Assembly: GCF_032854445.1 (NCBI RefSeq)
Contig: NC_088301.1
Coordinates: 32,474,402 to 32,538,401, forward strand
From: Liolophura sinensis
Lineage: Eukaryota; Mollusca; Polyplacophora; Chitonida; Chitonidae
Reading direction: 5' to 3'
DNA length: 64,000 nt
The notes under the pieces were generated by a model. That model made no database searches, was not told the DNA's origin, and worked only from the letters and a program-made list of their open reading frames with translations. The translations under genes and the position numbers were made by a program. Of the stretch, positions 21,701 through 29,600 are shown piece after piece (position 1 is the stretch's first letter; every line of letters starts with the position of its first letter).

Positions 21701-23307
21701 ATTGTATTCATTTCATGTATTTTAATCTTTGCAAAACAGCCCATAAATCTAAAATAGAAATCTCCTTTGGCTTCTTGCACAAAGGTTGAGTTGATTGTAA
21801 CTACTTTGGTGGCAAATGTTACAACAGCATGTTACCGTGGTAGTTACAGTCATCTTAGGCCACAATTACTTTGTGCAAGGGGCCCCTGGAAAGCGACATG
21901 AAGTTAGCTCTGTGTTTGCACAAGACTATGTTGTGTTGTCAGATCTCTGGTGGCCTTGTCCCTAATCTTGGCCATGCTTCTCTTCAACCTGCCCCTATAT
22001 ACATCCTGGATGAGGTGGATGCTGCCCTGGACCTCTCCCACACACAGAACATCGGCCAGATGATCAACTCTCACTTCAAACACTCACAGGTAAGCTCACT
22101 AAACGCCAAGATCTGCTTAGATACTCCACTGTAAATCTCCTACTCATAGACTGACTATGATGTGATGTACAGAGAGCTACAGCGTGAAAGCTAGCAAAAT
22201 TAGGAGGGTCCAGTTCTGCTGACCAAATCCAAGACAAAGCGACATGTCAGATTTCAGATTTATTGAAACACACATTTTTACTGAATAAATATACCCTTTT
22301 TTTGTTAACCAACAGTTCTTTGTTGAACAGCTAAGTTACCCAACCAATTTTGTTAGGTTTTACTCAGTAACTCTCTCTACATCAGCACATCATTAGGAGA
22401 GCTGAAGTACTGCATGACTAAATGTTAGCCCACAAAAGTGCATTTTTAGAGGCAAATAAATGTCACAAAATATTACTTTTGGTGCTGAACCTGACAATTT
22501 TCCAGTAGAATGCCCGTCCCATACCTCAAACCTCAAAACACCTTTCTAAACTCAATAGAACTCTCAGAATCAGGAAATATGGGCAAGTTAGTCATGGATG
22601 AGATTTATGGACATTTAGTCCTATAAGTTCTACTTCACTTCAAAGGTAACTGTATGTTAAGGTTGGGTTACCCATCTTTGTTCATCAGCCTGTAAGATGG
22701 TCTGATAGACTTTATCTTGCAGCTAATTTATTGATAAAAAGTTATATACATATAGTTTTCTAGCTAAACTATTTTTAAAATATGCTAGTTTTCAAGTTTT
22801 AACTGTTTTGATTTTTTCTTACCTGATTTTAAACCTGCCCAAACATTTTGGTTTTGTTTTGATGTTCTCACTACCATATTGAAAACCTGAACCGCCTCTT
22901 GTTTTTCACCTTGTTCTCGCCACAGTATGGCTGAAATATTATCCATGTGGCATTAAGCTATAATCATTCATTGGGTTTCTCACAAGGATGACAAGTGAAA
23001 CAGTTGTCACATTTTATGTTTTTTGCGTTGGAGTTCATTATGTTGTATGATGGGTGAAATGTTTAGCAATTTGTTTTATTTTTTTATAGTCATTGTGGTG
23101 TCTCTCAAGGATGGAATGTTTCAACAATGCCAATGTATTGTTCAAGACCAAGTTCATTGATGGGGGTGTCCACGGTGACACGCTACGGTACAGCATCATA
23201 CCTCCAAAAGCATATCTTCATCAGTTAGTGGAGAGGAAAATGAGAACGCAGCTCGCAAAAAGAAAACATCTTCCAAAAGAGCCAGATTACAGAGTGGAGC
23301 AGTTTAA
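2153..23307 (+). CDS. SMC2: SMC2, condensin ATPase subunit (5' end outside window), 20 exons
   Basis: SMC2 pairs with SMC4 in condensin I and II to compact and resolve mitotic chromosomes by ATP-driven loop extrusion. About 964 residues are encoded here; the family is about 1200 long, so roughly 245 N-terminal residues with Walker A lie upstream. Order: end of the first coiled coil (2153-6892), hinge (7360-8860), return coiled coil (10548-17837), ABC C-half (21501-23307). Seen directly: ELSGGQR signature at about 21632-21651, [10 protein letters not shown] Walker B and D-loop in 21943-22089, and a basic C-terminal tail. Phases of the first 15 exons join without error. Exons from 17635 on need eight one-base corrections (near 17735, 19444, 21603, 21987, 23090, 23120, 23164, 23187). 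Two introns use GC-AG (6221, 19542). The conserved protein around every indel suggests consensus errors rather than a pseudogene, but a recently broken allele is not excluded. Confidence 0.93.
2997..3059 (+). CDS. SMC2: SMC2 exon, N-terminal coiled coil
   Basis: This 63-nt exon is phase 0 throughout, with acceptor cttgttgaag and donor gtaagc. It encodes [10 protein letters not shown]... ending ELERKRDE, the well-conserved heptad segment preceding the ETG motif in SMC2. Confidence 0.85.
3747..3896 (+). CDS. SMC2: SMC2 exon, N-terminal coiled coil
   Basis: This 150-nt exon has phase 0 at both ends, with acceptor ttacag and donor gtatcc. It encodes 50 charged heptad residues beginning [10 protein letters not shown], which match the ETGG-L-LE segment of SMC2. 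Confidence 0.88.
4169..4244. repeat. Perfect 38-bp tandem duplication
   Basis: The 38-bp block beginning agtgatatcaacattgaaca and ending aatgcagggcc occurs twice, back to back, without a mismatch in an SMC2 intron. Confidence 0.97.
4491..4680 (+). CDS. SMC2: SMC2 exon, N-terminal coiled coil
   Basis: This 190-nt exon ends in phase 1 (ATG G) with donor gtaaga. It encodes [14 protein letters not shown]... through [15 protein letters not shown], a conserved SMC2 signature in the first coiled coil (the AVS-GLSSN-DG motif). Confidence 0.93.
4953..5007 (+). CDS. SMC2: SMC2 exon, N-terminal coiled coil
   Basis: This 55-nt exon follows a long polypyrimidine acceptor. It joins phase 1 upstream and leaves phase 2 (ATG AG). 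It encodes [18 protein letters not shown] across the junction. The KNDISKA motif is typical of SMC2. Confidence 0.9.
6100..6220 (+). CDS. SMC2: SMC2 exon followed by a GC-AG intron
   Basis: This 121-nt exon restores phase 0. It encodes [18 protein letters not shown]... MEKLQ. The donor is GCAAGT, not GT: the nearest GT (6225) would put a stop codon right after the junction with the next exon. The intron at 6221 is therefore a GC-AG intron. Confidence 0.9.
6715..6750. repeat. (AT)n microsatellite, 36 bp
   Basis: A pure AT dinucleotide run lies about 25 bp upstream of the SMC2 exon acceptor at 6773. It may be variable between individuals. Confidence 0.95.
6774..6892 (+). CDS. SMC2: SMC2 exon, end of first coiled coil
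   Basis: This 119-nt exon runs from phase 0 to phase 2, with acceptor tgtttcag and donor gtgagt. It encodes [17 protein letters not shown]..., matching the EMKKLNYEE-KEESL motif just before the SMC2 hinge. Confidence 0.92.
7360..7498 (+). CDS. SMC2: SMC2 exon, hinge N-terminal part
   Basis: This 139-nt exon has acceptor gtgttgtag and donor gtgaga. It encodes [20 protein letters not shown]... LEVAAGGK, the entry to the hinge (F-YKDPEKNW-R and ALE--AG-- motifs). The hinge dimerises with that of SMC4. Confidence 0.95.
7837..7983 (+). CDS. SMC2: SMC2 exon, hinge core
   Basis: This 147-nt exon is phase 0, with acceptor ttgcag and donor gtaagg. It encodes [20 protein letters not shown] followed by [12 protein letters not shown], nearly invariant in SMC2 proteins. 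This is the clearest single match in the gene. Confidence 0.97.
8017..8272 (+). mobile_element. tRNA-derived SINE, second subfamily
   Basis: The head has a Pol III A-box-like TGGCTCAGGTGG at about 8032 and a B-box-like GTTCGTATCC at about 8091. The 3' part reads ctgaaaaattcttaatcacg then cggcgttaaacaccaa. It shares its tail style with the main SINE family in this window but has a different body. No clear target duplication was seen. Confidence 0.65.
8656..8860 (+). CDS. SMC2: SMC2 exon, hinge C-terminal part
   Basis: This 205-nt exon runs from phase 0 to phase 1. It encodes [20 protein letters not shown]... [11 protein letters not shown]. It includes [15 protein letters not shown] and the glycine-rich GTLTGGA turn that ends the SMC hinge. 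Confidence 0.96.
9704..10279. mobile_element. Candidate TTAA-flanked non-autonomous DNA transposon
   Basis: A 576-bp block is bounded by TTAA at 9704-9707 and 10276-10279. The inner ends are diverged inverted repeats: AGCCCTGTCAGGACT on the left, and GCCCCATCCAGACT when the right end is read on the other strand, about 18 of 32 positions alike. The inside is rich in repeats of the type caacactgttgaac. It has no coding capacity. A piggyBac-type MITE would fit TTAA duplication, but the end sequence is not a classic one. Confidence 0.5.
10548..10683 (+). CDS. SMC2: SMC2 exon, hinge exit and start of return coiled coil
   Basis: This 136-nt exon has acceptor ggttttag and donor gtgagc. It completes [20 protein letters not shown], the conserved hinge exit (GGAR-QAASILTK-QEL), and continues into charged heptads ending TVADR. 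Confidence 0.95.
10944..12772. mobile_element. Candidate decayed hAT-type element, about 1.8 kb
   Basis: The left end starts CAGGGTGTGCACAG and the right end, read on the opposite strand, starts CAGGGTTCGTACA. Both continue with tgaaa/ctccttgaa-type sequence, including ctcctggaaactccttgaa on the left and its inverted partner near 12722. The CAGGG ends fit hAT transposons. The flanking 8-mers agree at only 5 of 8 positions, so the target duplication is poor. No transposase was recognised inside. Confidence 0.45.
12912..13036 (+). CDS. SMC2: SMC2 exon, return coiled coil; template of a tandem repeat
   Basis: This 125-nt exon has acceptor tttctcatag and donor gtaggt. It encodes [20 protein letters not shown]... 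[11 protein letters not shown]. The last 83 nt plus the start of the intron are copied downstream as a 141-bp minisatellite. The first donor (13037) is used here because the phase then fits the exon at 14402. Confidence 0.9.
12954..13958 (+). repeat. 141-bp minisatellite copying the SMC2 exon/intron boundary, about 7.1 copies
   Basis: The 9-mer ctggttaag recurs at 12961, 13102, 13243, 13384, 13525, 13666, 13807 and 13948, exactly 141 bp apart. Each unit holds the last 83 nt of the exon, the donor ctgtag/gtaggt and 58 nt of intron. The final copy breaks off after about 11 bp. Units differ by a few shared substitutions (caccaccag or caacaccag; acacag or actcag), which suggests block-wise expansion. 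No copy has the original acceptor. Using any of the AGs in the intron part gives a stop within a few codons. Confidence 0.96.
14402..14595 (+). CDS. SMC2: SMC2 exon, return coiled coil
   Basis: This 194-nt exon has acceptor ctgttgaacag and donor gtttgt. It encodes [20 protein letters not shown]..., dense Lys/Glu heptads that align with the SMC2 segment after LDALK---EESEE. It ends in phase 0 at KLKQQ. Confidence 0.9.
14596..15967. other. SMC2 intron, 1.4 kb, mostly featureless
   Basis: The intron is AT-rich without open frames of interest. A SINE-like 3' fragment (tgaaaaattgctaagtacga, then cgttaaccccc) lies at about 15595-15645, followed by a short cactcactcactc run. Nothing else was recognised. 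Confidence 0.6.
15968..16111 (+). CDS. SMC2: SMC2 exon, return coiled coil
   Basis: This 144-nt exon is phase 0 at both ends, with acceptor ctttttcacag and donor gtaagc. It encodes [15 protein letters not shown]... [13 protein letters not shown], a continuous coiled coil. Confidence 0.9.
16350..16530. repeat. Degenerate ~66-bp tandem repeat, about 3 copies
   Basis: The block 'ggttg-cattact ... taatttaca..acattatac.gtgaag' recurs about three times with many changes. It runs directly into the 25-bp minisatellite at 16537, so the two arrays may share an origin. Confidence 0.6.
16537..16962 (+). repeat. 25-bp minisatellite made of 3' splice-site sequence, about 16 copies
   Basis: The unit atttacagttgtgttgtccactaat repeats with substitutions from about 16537 up to the exon border. 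The last unit's atttacag is the acceptor of the exon at 16963. Most units therefore carry the same atttacag acceptor core. The variants atttacgg, atttatag and atttaaag also occur. Confidence 0.93.
16963..17147 (+). CDS. SMC2: SMC2 exon, return coiled coil
   Basis: This 185-nt exon runs from phase 0 to phase 2, with donor gtaaca. It encodes [18 protein letters not shown]... [15 protein letters not shown]. Its acceptor is the last unit of a 25-bp minisatellite. It is the last exon of the gene with an undisturbed frame. Confidence 0.9.
17635..17837 (+). CDS. SMC2: SMC2 exon with one extra base
   Basis: The exon encodes [20 protein letters not shown]-type sequence (WI-DEK-YFGQ-N-AYDF) up to ETNDPK. 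The frame then shifts by one in the ggg run at 17734-17736 and continues as [20 protein letters not shown] then NMRAMNML. The protein motifs on both sides of the shift are strongly SMC2-like. Its length of 203 nt is one more than the phases require. Confidence 0.9.
17937..18516. mobile_element. 580-bp palindromic foldback element
   Basis: Long imperfect inverted arms are centred at about 18227. The 13-mer ggtatttgggacc at 18071-18083 faces its exact reverse complement at 18371-18383. Outer parts (gaaaacataaaaatga at about 17939 and its partner near 18510) and inner parts also pair with the same centre. The whole could fold into a hairpin with arms of roughly 290 bp. There is no coding capacity and no clear target duplication. 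A foldback MITE or a local inverted duplication would fit. Confidence 0.75.
19415..19541 (+). CDS. SMC2: SMC2 exon with one extra base; GC-AG intron follows
   Basis: The exon begins [10 protein letters not shown]. One surplus T in the ttt run at 19443-19445 then shifts the frame, and the rest reads [20 protein letters not shown]... EQVNK. Its length of 127 nt is one more than the phases allow. The donor is GCAAGT (19542). The nearby GT would break the join to [10 protein letters not shown] in the next exon. Confidence 0.9.
19542..21500. other. SMC2 intron, 2 kb, mostly featureless
   Basis: A sequence of the type cagggttccagctagccttg at about 19596 resembles the CAGGG ends of the hAT-like element at 10944 and may be a fragment of it. 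The rest is AT-rich with no supported gene. Confidence 0.5.
21501..21651 (+). CDS. SMC2: SMC2 exon with ABC signature motif; one base missing
   Basis: The exon encodes [20 protein letters not shown] then [14 protein letters not shown], followed after a one-base loss near 21602-21604 by [21 protein letters not shown] is the ABC signature that contacts ATP bound by the partner head. Without the correction a stop follows at 21635. Confidence 0.92.
21943..22089 (+). CDS. SMC2: SMC2 exon with Walker B and D-loop; one base missing
   Basis: The exon encodes [15 protein letters not shown], then after a lost A near 21986-21988 the frame gives [20 protein letters not shown] and [20 protein letters not shown] carries the Walker B aspartate and catalytic glutamate, and the [10 protein letters not shown]-loop is complete. 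The loss fits contraction of an AAA run. Confidence 0.93.
22432..22625 (+). repeat. Dispersed repeat family B copy
   Basis: This copy has the fullest form seen: gtgcatttttagagg, then a variable part, then aactctcagaatcagg and gtcatggatgaga, ending near gacatttagtc. Related copies lie at about 5080-5240, 26035-26190, 28500-28620 and 39190-39370. Confidence 0.6.
23090..23307 (+). CDS. SMC2: SMC2 last exon, four single-base frameshifts
   Basis: The exon follows acceptor tttttatag. With single-base corrections at 23090 (missing T), about 23120 (extra T), 23162-23166 (extra G) and 23187-23188 (extra G), it reads [20 protein letters not shown], then [12 protein letters not shown], then a polar and basic tail containing [17 protein letters not shown], to TAA at 23305-23307. 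The stop choice depends on the fourth correction. Without it the frame ends at about 23227. The tail composition suits SMC2 C-termini. Confidence 0.8.
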
Positions 23308-24078
23308 TTTCTGGAGTTTGACTTGATATGAAACAGTCCTGTGTAATTTTAAAATCAGACAAGGAAATTCAAGGTGGATAAAGGAAATGTGACAAATAAC
23401 AAAAGGGGGTAATCCGCGGAATAGATGCAGATAATGGAGATAAACTGAGGAGGCTTTCTTGAGTTACAATCAGTTGTGCACAGTATCAATGCCTGGCTTG
23501 CATGTCTTGTACACATACAGAGAGTTGATCGTCACTTTCATATTACATCATCCAAGAACAGGTGATGCCAGCAATTGTTGACATGTAGGACATAAATCAT
23601 GCTGTACTATCAAATGTTTTTATCAACAATTCCAGCAAAATTACCCCTACCTGACATCCTATTTGCCTCATTCAGTGTCATTTCAGGAATGTTTTTCATG
23701 TGACATCAGGTAAATTGCACACTGCTTTCTCTCCGAACTGGAATAGTTTTTTTTAAATGTATTCAAATGTATTTAATACTGATGATGGCAATGGAAATGT
23801 TTATAGTTATCTTTAGTACTGTGAGAAATGGCAGCATCACCTAGTTAAGCTGAGTAAAAGCAGCACAAATAGTGAAATGGGCAAAATTTCCAAGTACAGT
23901 ATGTTTTTATGGAGGTCTGATTGCAGGCGTCCATGCATGTATCAAACTCTGCAGTGTAGAAATGTAGAATTTTTAGTTTTGTAAAAAGACCTAAAGCACC
24001 ACATACATCTTTGCTACATCTATCACTCTATCATACTTCTCTCACTTTCTCTTTTGTACTTTGAATCTTTTCACATAT

Positions 24079-24084
24079 AATAAA
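24079..24084 (+). terminator. Candidate SMC2 polyadenylation signal AATAAA
   Basis: AATAAA lies about 770 nt after the SMC2 stop codon, followed by t-rich sequence (aataattttttgtgttctta) that could serve as a downstream element. No transcript evidence is available here. Confidence 0.5.
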
Positions 24085-25084
24085 ACAAAAGTTTCCAAAA
24101 AATAATTTTTTGTGTTCTTATTTCTTGGCTGCATGTTTAAGATGAAGTTTCGCAATATTCATATTTTATTTGGTTGCCTGTACTTAGGTTAGGTCTTAGC
24201 CTAAGTGTCAGCACCCATTATCAGCTAAAGCAGAGATTTTTGGCAAAAAATCAATGTGCACACCAAGGCCAACTTTTGCTGTTATTTTAAAACAGCCCAG
24301 TAATTATTTTTCACAAAATATCAGCCTCGTCTAGGCACATGTAAAAGATCCAAATCAGTAATAAAGTTCTGAAATTCTATACAGCATGTCGTATTACAAC
24401 TTTTCCAAATTTTAAAATCATTTTTACACTGCAAATAGTACAGGAATGAGTCTGAAATTTCCTGAAAGGTAATAATAGGGCTGTGAAGATTTAGACAAGA
24501 CGATATCAGTAGCAGATATGGATTTTTTGCTGAAATCTCTGGTAAATCTCAAATGTACAGCATGATGTATTAAGCTCAGGTGTGTATGCATCTGAAGAAA
24601 AGGAACACGAAGAGGATGTTCCATTGTGGACACTTCCTATGCTAACTTGTTGCTACACAAACTTGCTGGATGACCTTTCTTTGATTTGAGAGGTCAAATC
24701 TCTGAGCCAATCAACAGTAATACCGTCTCAATACACAAATTGGTGAACTTAATTTCCCAAAGTATTTGATTGGAGAAGCAAATCAATTTTCTGAATTTTG
24801 AAGGCTGGGGTGAGGCGTTTCTTCAGATCTAGTTCGACACAAGTCAGTGTGGAAAGTAGTAGATTGGCACACACCACAGACCTTACGTCGTTGTACAGAG
24901 GCATGAATCCAAGGCTGAACACATTCAAGGATCCAAAACACATCTTTTAGTATTAACATTGGAAGAATACATGCCTGAGAGTGCACACAATCAATCTAGA
25001 CAGACAAAATGAATGTCAAACAATCCTTTATTTTAGACATGTTCAACAATGGATAACTCAGAGAGCACATCGGAAATATATATA

Positions 25085-25092
25085 CATGTGTG

Positions 25093-25125
<33 letters not shown>

Positions 25126-25130
25126 ATAGA
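25085..25130. repeat. (TA)n microsatellite
   Basis: An interrupted AT dinucleotide tract lies in the region between the two genes. Confidence 0.9.
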
Positions 25131-26034
25131 GAGGGAGTACAAAACTGTACAAGAATTACATCATGAATATGCATGAGACGGACAATATTGGCAAACATGA
25201 TTTGAATGTATAAGTACACGTAAATAACATCCACGTGTCAGACCTGGCTTGGGTTTACAACAGTATGTCATTTTTCACACAGAGATAGGCGAATGTACAT
25301 GTAGCTTTGCTATTTTTTCCTTTATAGATATACACAGCTTACTAGTCAACACAAAAGTGTACGCACAGGCAAGTATAAACATTCATATAAAATATATATA
25401 TATCATATATGTATGTATAGTTATGCCAAGCAGAAGAAGTTATTATACATCTTGCAGTAATGCATTTGGCAAAAACTTTGTGTGTTCTTTATCCCATAGT
25501 TTACAAATGGGCACATAAAACATGAACATGACCGATTATTGCTTTGCATGAAGTCCATCTCATTAATCTCAGATCTGGTAGCCTTCATTACCTTCTACTG
25601 ACTTGTCTCTCACCAGATGCAAAGCAATACCTGCCTCCAAACCAGCCCCTGACTCTACTATGTTTGGAGGGGTTCAAAATCTTAGTACCATCAATTCTTC
25701 AACTTTTTCATGGTTGTACCAGCAACTTTCAGTGTGATTTACATGAATGCACCTTTTTAATTTGATTTTGGAAACAAAACTACACTGGTTGGGTCAGCCA
25801 ATTTCAGGGCTTCACAAGAAGGGTAATGTTATCAGAGTGCACAATGCCCTCACAACAGGCTTGAATAAGCATCTTGCTAATGTGAAAAGGTTGGATTATG
25901 CATTAATGCCTTATCAGAATTCAACTGGAATGTCCAACTAAAGAAGTGTTGTCAGACAGGCTGAGGCTAGCCTAGGTGTTCCTTCAGATCTCATACTTGT
26001 GACACGTACATGCAGAGTAAATGTCCTAAAACTT

Positions 26035-26190
26035 ACCCAAAAAAGTGCATTTTTGGAGGTAAATAATGTCACAAAACATTACTTCACAGCTGAAACATAT
26101 ATTTTTCAAGTAACCCTAAGATCAATAAGACTCCGAGAATCGGGTAAAATGTGCAACTTCTGGGCAAATTTTAGGTCATTTACCATAAAT
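26035..26190 (+). repeat. Dispersed repeat family B copy
   Basis: It matches the copy at 22432: gtgcatttttggagg, taaataatgtcacaaaaca and a 3' part with ctccgagaatcggg, gtgcaactt and ttttaggtcatttacc. It is immediately followed by the 26.2-kb minisatellite. Confidence 0.6.
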
Positions 26191-26203
26191 AGTGGGGGTG
26201 CAT

Positions 26204-26630
26204 ATTAGATGTGACTTGAGAAATTGAGGGCAATGTGAACAACAGTCCTGACAGTACATGAGAACTTGAGTGAAATTGTGGCCAATGTGAACTACAGTCC
26301 TGAAAGTACATTAGACTTGAGTGAAACTGAACTAGTCTTGACAGTACATCAGATTTGACTGAAATTGAGGCCAATGTGAAGTACAGTCCTGACAGTACAT
26401 TAGACTTGAGTGAAACTGAACTACAGTCTTGACAGTACATGAGACTTAAGTGAAATTGAGGCCAATTGAACTACAGTCCTGAAAGTACATTAGACTTGAG
26501 TGAAACTGAACTACAGTCTTGACAGTACATCAGACTTGACTGAAATTGAGGCCAATGTGAACTACAGTCTTGACAGTACATCAGACTTGAGTGAAATTGA
26601 GGCCAATTGAACTACAGTCCTGACAGTATA
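26204..26630. repeat. Minisatellite with alternating ~50- and ~40-bp units, 9 copies
   Basis: The unit is acttgagtgaaattgaggcc followed by aatgtgaactacagtcctga and cagtacatcag. Short units lack the ten bases around ggccaatgtg. In the middle of the array long and short forms alternate, which suggests that a two-unit block was amplified. The open frame on the minus strand here is only a product of the repeat. Confidence 0.9.
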
Positions 26631-29600
26631 TAACTGACATTGTCACTGTGATTTGTTCAGGGAGCTCACATCAAATGTAGGATATTAAAGCTGTGACAAT
26701 CCATTAGGATTAGTCCATGGTGTTCAAAACGGGCAAGTAGCAGGCTGCAGATAGCTGTGTTCTGCTCTCCCTGTTAAGTTGTCTACTTTGAATGTTCTTA
26801 CAATGTAAATCAATAGTAACTGTGACATAACCGTTTTCAATTCAACCACCTACTTTTGAACTCTTACCTTCTCCTCCAACTTTAAATGAAAACCCTGTTA
26901 GTTCCAGCCCGCAAATATTGCAACATGAATTGCTTAATATTCTAATTTCACATATACAGTGAAATTGTAAAACCTAACCTGTTTTGTGTTTTATTTCAAC
27001 ATTTAGGAACCTCACTTGAGACGTCAATGTGACAGGAGTTTGTCTCCACAAACAAAACTCGCATCAATGCACAATAATGTGATGACAACAGTATCTGGGT
27101 TCAGTTCCACAGAGCAATTTTTTTACTAAATTTAAAACTTCTTGCATGATACTGAAGTTCAAATTGGGATAGATTTGTCTAAATACAACATTTCTCAGGT
27201 TTTTCCACATTTAACCCTTGATAGGGTCTAAAATTATGCGTATACATCACATTAAAAACTTTGACTGAAGTAAAACTAGTTTGTGGACCTGGTCCATGGG
27301 CAATAAATCTGGATCTGTCTGTAGTCAGTGAATCGGTCTAAGCATAGAGATAAATATGGGTATAGGCTGTTCCACAGATAACAGAGACAGCTAGTTATTT
27401 TCACCAGATCTCTGCTCCCATCCCACGTTATAACACATGTGTTGTAACCAGTTCGTCACTAAGCTTCTGGCAAACTTAAAAGATAATGATGATAATATTG
27501 GATTCTCTAATAACCTCTTGTGACCATAATATAAAGGTCATATGATGTCTGCCATTGCAATTATACATGTAGCCCTACTCTGAGGTTTTACATTTTAAAT
27601 ACTTGTACGTGGATAGGCATGGATTCACAAGTGAAGGCCCGTCATACCAATTTTCTAAAAGATGAGTCCTGTCACTGGACCCTATTATGGTCAAACAGAC
27701 TACCAGAATAACCAATATTTCAAATGCTTTTAACTAGGTTAACCTTAACACTCAAACATTATGTCATTGTAGCAGTTATGAATGCTTGCAAGCGAATCAC
27801 TGAGAGTCTACAAAAAAAAACAAAACAACACATTCTGATTAAATACTTCTGCCCAGAATGAATAACTAAGTGACTCACCATGACAAAATCACACCTCCAT
27901 ATCTCTCTTGACAAAACATTTGGCTTGTAAGTACTTAAAAAAAACCCCTCAAGCTGCCCAGCATGATTTTTAGGTCTAAAATATCAATATTATCACACCC
28001 AATTATGCTACATACACTATTAAGTATCTTATTAGGATGTATTTATAAATGCTTGTCAAACTTGTGACACGTATGAACATGACTAGAATTGAACCTTCTT
28101 AATAGATGTAATATTAGTGTTCTCGCACACGAAGGGACAGGTTTGCTCCCAAGGTTAAAATACATAACATGCTTATAGGTCAAAATACTGAATACAGAAT
28201 AGAGTCTTTCTATGAAACAGCAGGCAACATTTTGCAAAACTGAACTGTGTTGATTCAACTCTAATTTTTTTATCTATTTCTATATGTATCTTGACAGTAT
28301 GTTTATTCTCCAAATAACTTGCAACTTAACTGCATAAATGCAGTAACATGCATAAAAGTAACAACCTATTGCCCACTCAAAACACACAACATAGATGACG
28401 ACAGAGCAAGTCAACTCATAATTGGTCTACTTCAGACCAAGTAATACTCATTTTGTCACAGAATTGCACCTTAAATGTATTTGCCATAAAAATTCATCCA
28501 ATGAAGTGTATTTATAGAGACATATTAACAGCATAACATATTACTATCAACAGAATTCTCAGATTCAGGAAAAATATGCAACTTCAGCCATGGGTGAAAT
28601 TCTAGGTTAAATACAGTTGTATATGCTACCATTGTAACAAAGACATTGATCAGCACACTGCTAACAGAACTGCACACTGTCATTTAATAAACTGTTCATT
28701 CATACAATTTCATTTATATGTAGCAAGCTTCAAAAAATTTATATAAATAAAAAAAAAATGTTGCTAACCAAAATCTACCAAAGTACACCGTCTCTGTTTA
28801 TCGTCACAAGAGCTCCAGAGAATAAATTGGGAAGTACTTTATGAAAGGGGCACAACTCTGTAACATATAGTTTGACAGGCTTCATCAAATTTCACACTAC
28901 AGATAAATCCACTGAAGGTATTACATACATTTACATATAGTATGGTATCCTTAAGCCAAGGATGGCAGACAGTTAAATAAACTCAACATTGGTAAAGTCA
29001 AAGGAATACTACTCAAAACAACATTAGGGTCTACTTTCACACAGAAGCAGTTTGTCTTATCATTATTTTCTTGCCTTACAATATCTGTCATCTCATATAA
29101 GGACACAATGATGCTGTCAGCTTTGTATTCATGTTGCCTTGCCTTTTCTCCTTACCATAAGTTTGAAGTCCCCAAGGAGCTTTAACAGTTTAACTGGGTC
29201 TTGATTCAATCTCAGTCATGATTCAGCTCTTACCCAAACTGACTAGTCATCTGAAGTAAACTCTATTCACAGCACACCTACTATTTCTGCAATCCAATTC
29301 TTGTTTGCGTAGGAATATTTTAGTTAAAATTGATTCTTTCTCTCACTATCCCTCCAATCAAAAAGGGGTTTTAAAGTAAACATGTTTTTCTTAATAGAGA
29401 AAACCACCATATTCCCTTATACAGATCAAGGACAATCTGGAGCTTCCTTTGCATAGTACTAAATATCATACGCTTGAGATATAGTTTTAAAACTTGAAAG
29501 AAATTTGGCCTCCCTAGAAAGGAAGAAATTTTGTAAAAGAATTAAAGAAAATAATTCTTGCTGGATTGACAAAATAATGACTTCCTGATATTTTCTTAGT

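Noticed and set aside
17635-23307. Calling the SMC2 3' half a pseudogene
   Set aside because: Only single-base indels are seen, with conserved motifs and splice sites. No in-frame stop arises from substitution. The break starts abruptly at one point in the gene. A consensus error is simpler, though not proven.
26180-26440. 86-codon minus-strand open frame with repeated FTLASIS/VLSGL words
   Set aside because: The protein repeat is just the translation of the minisatellite.
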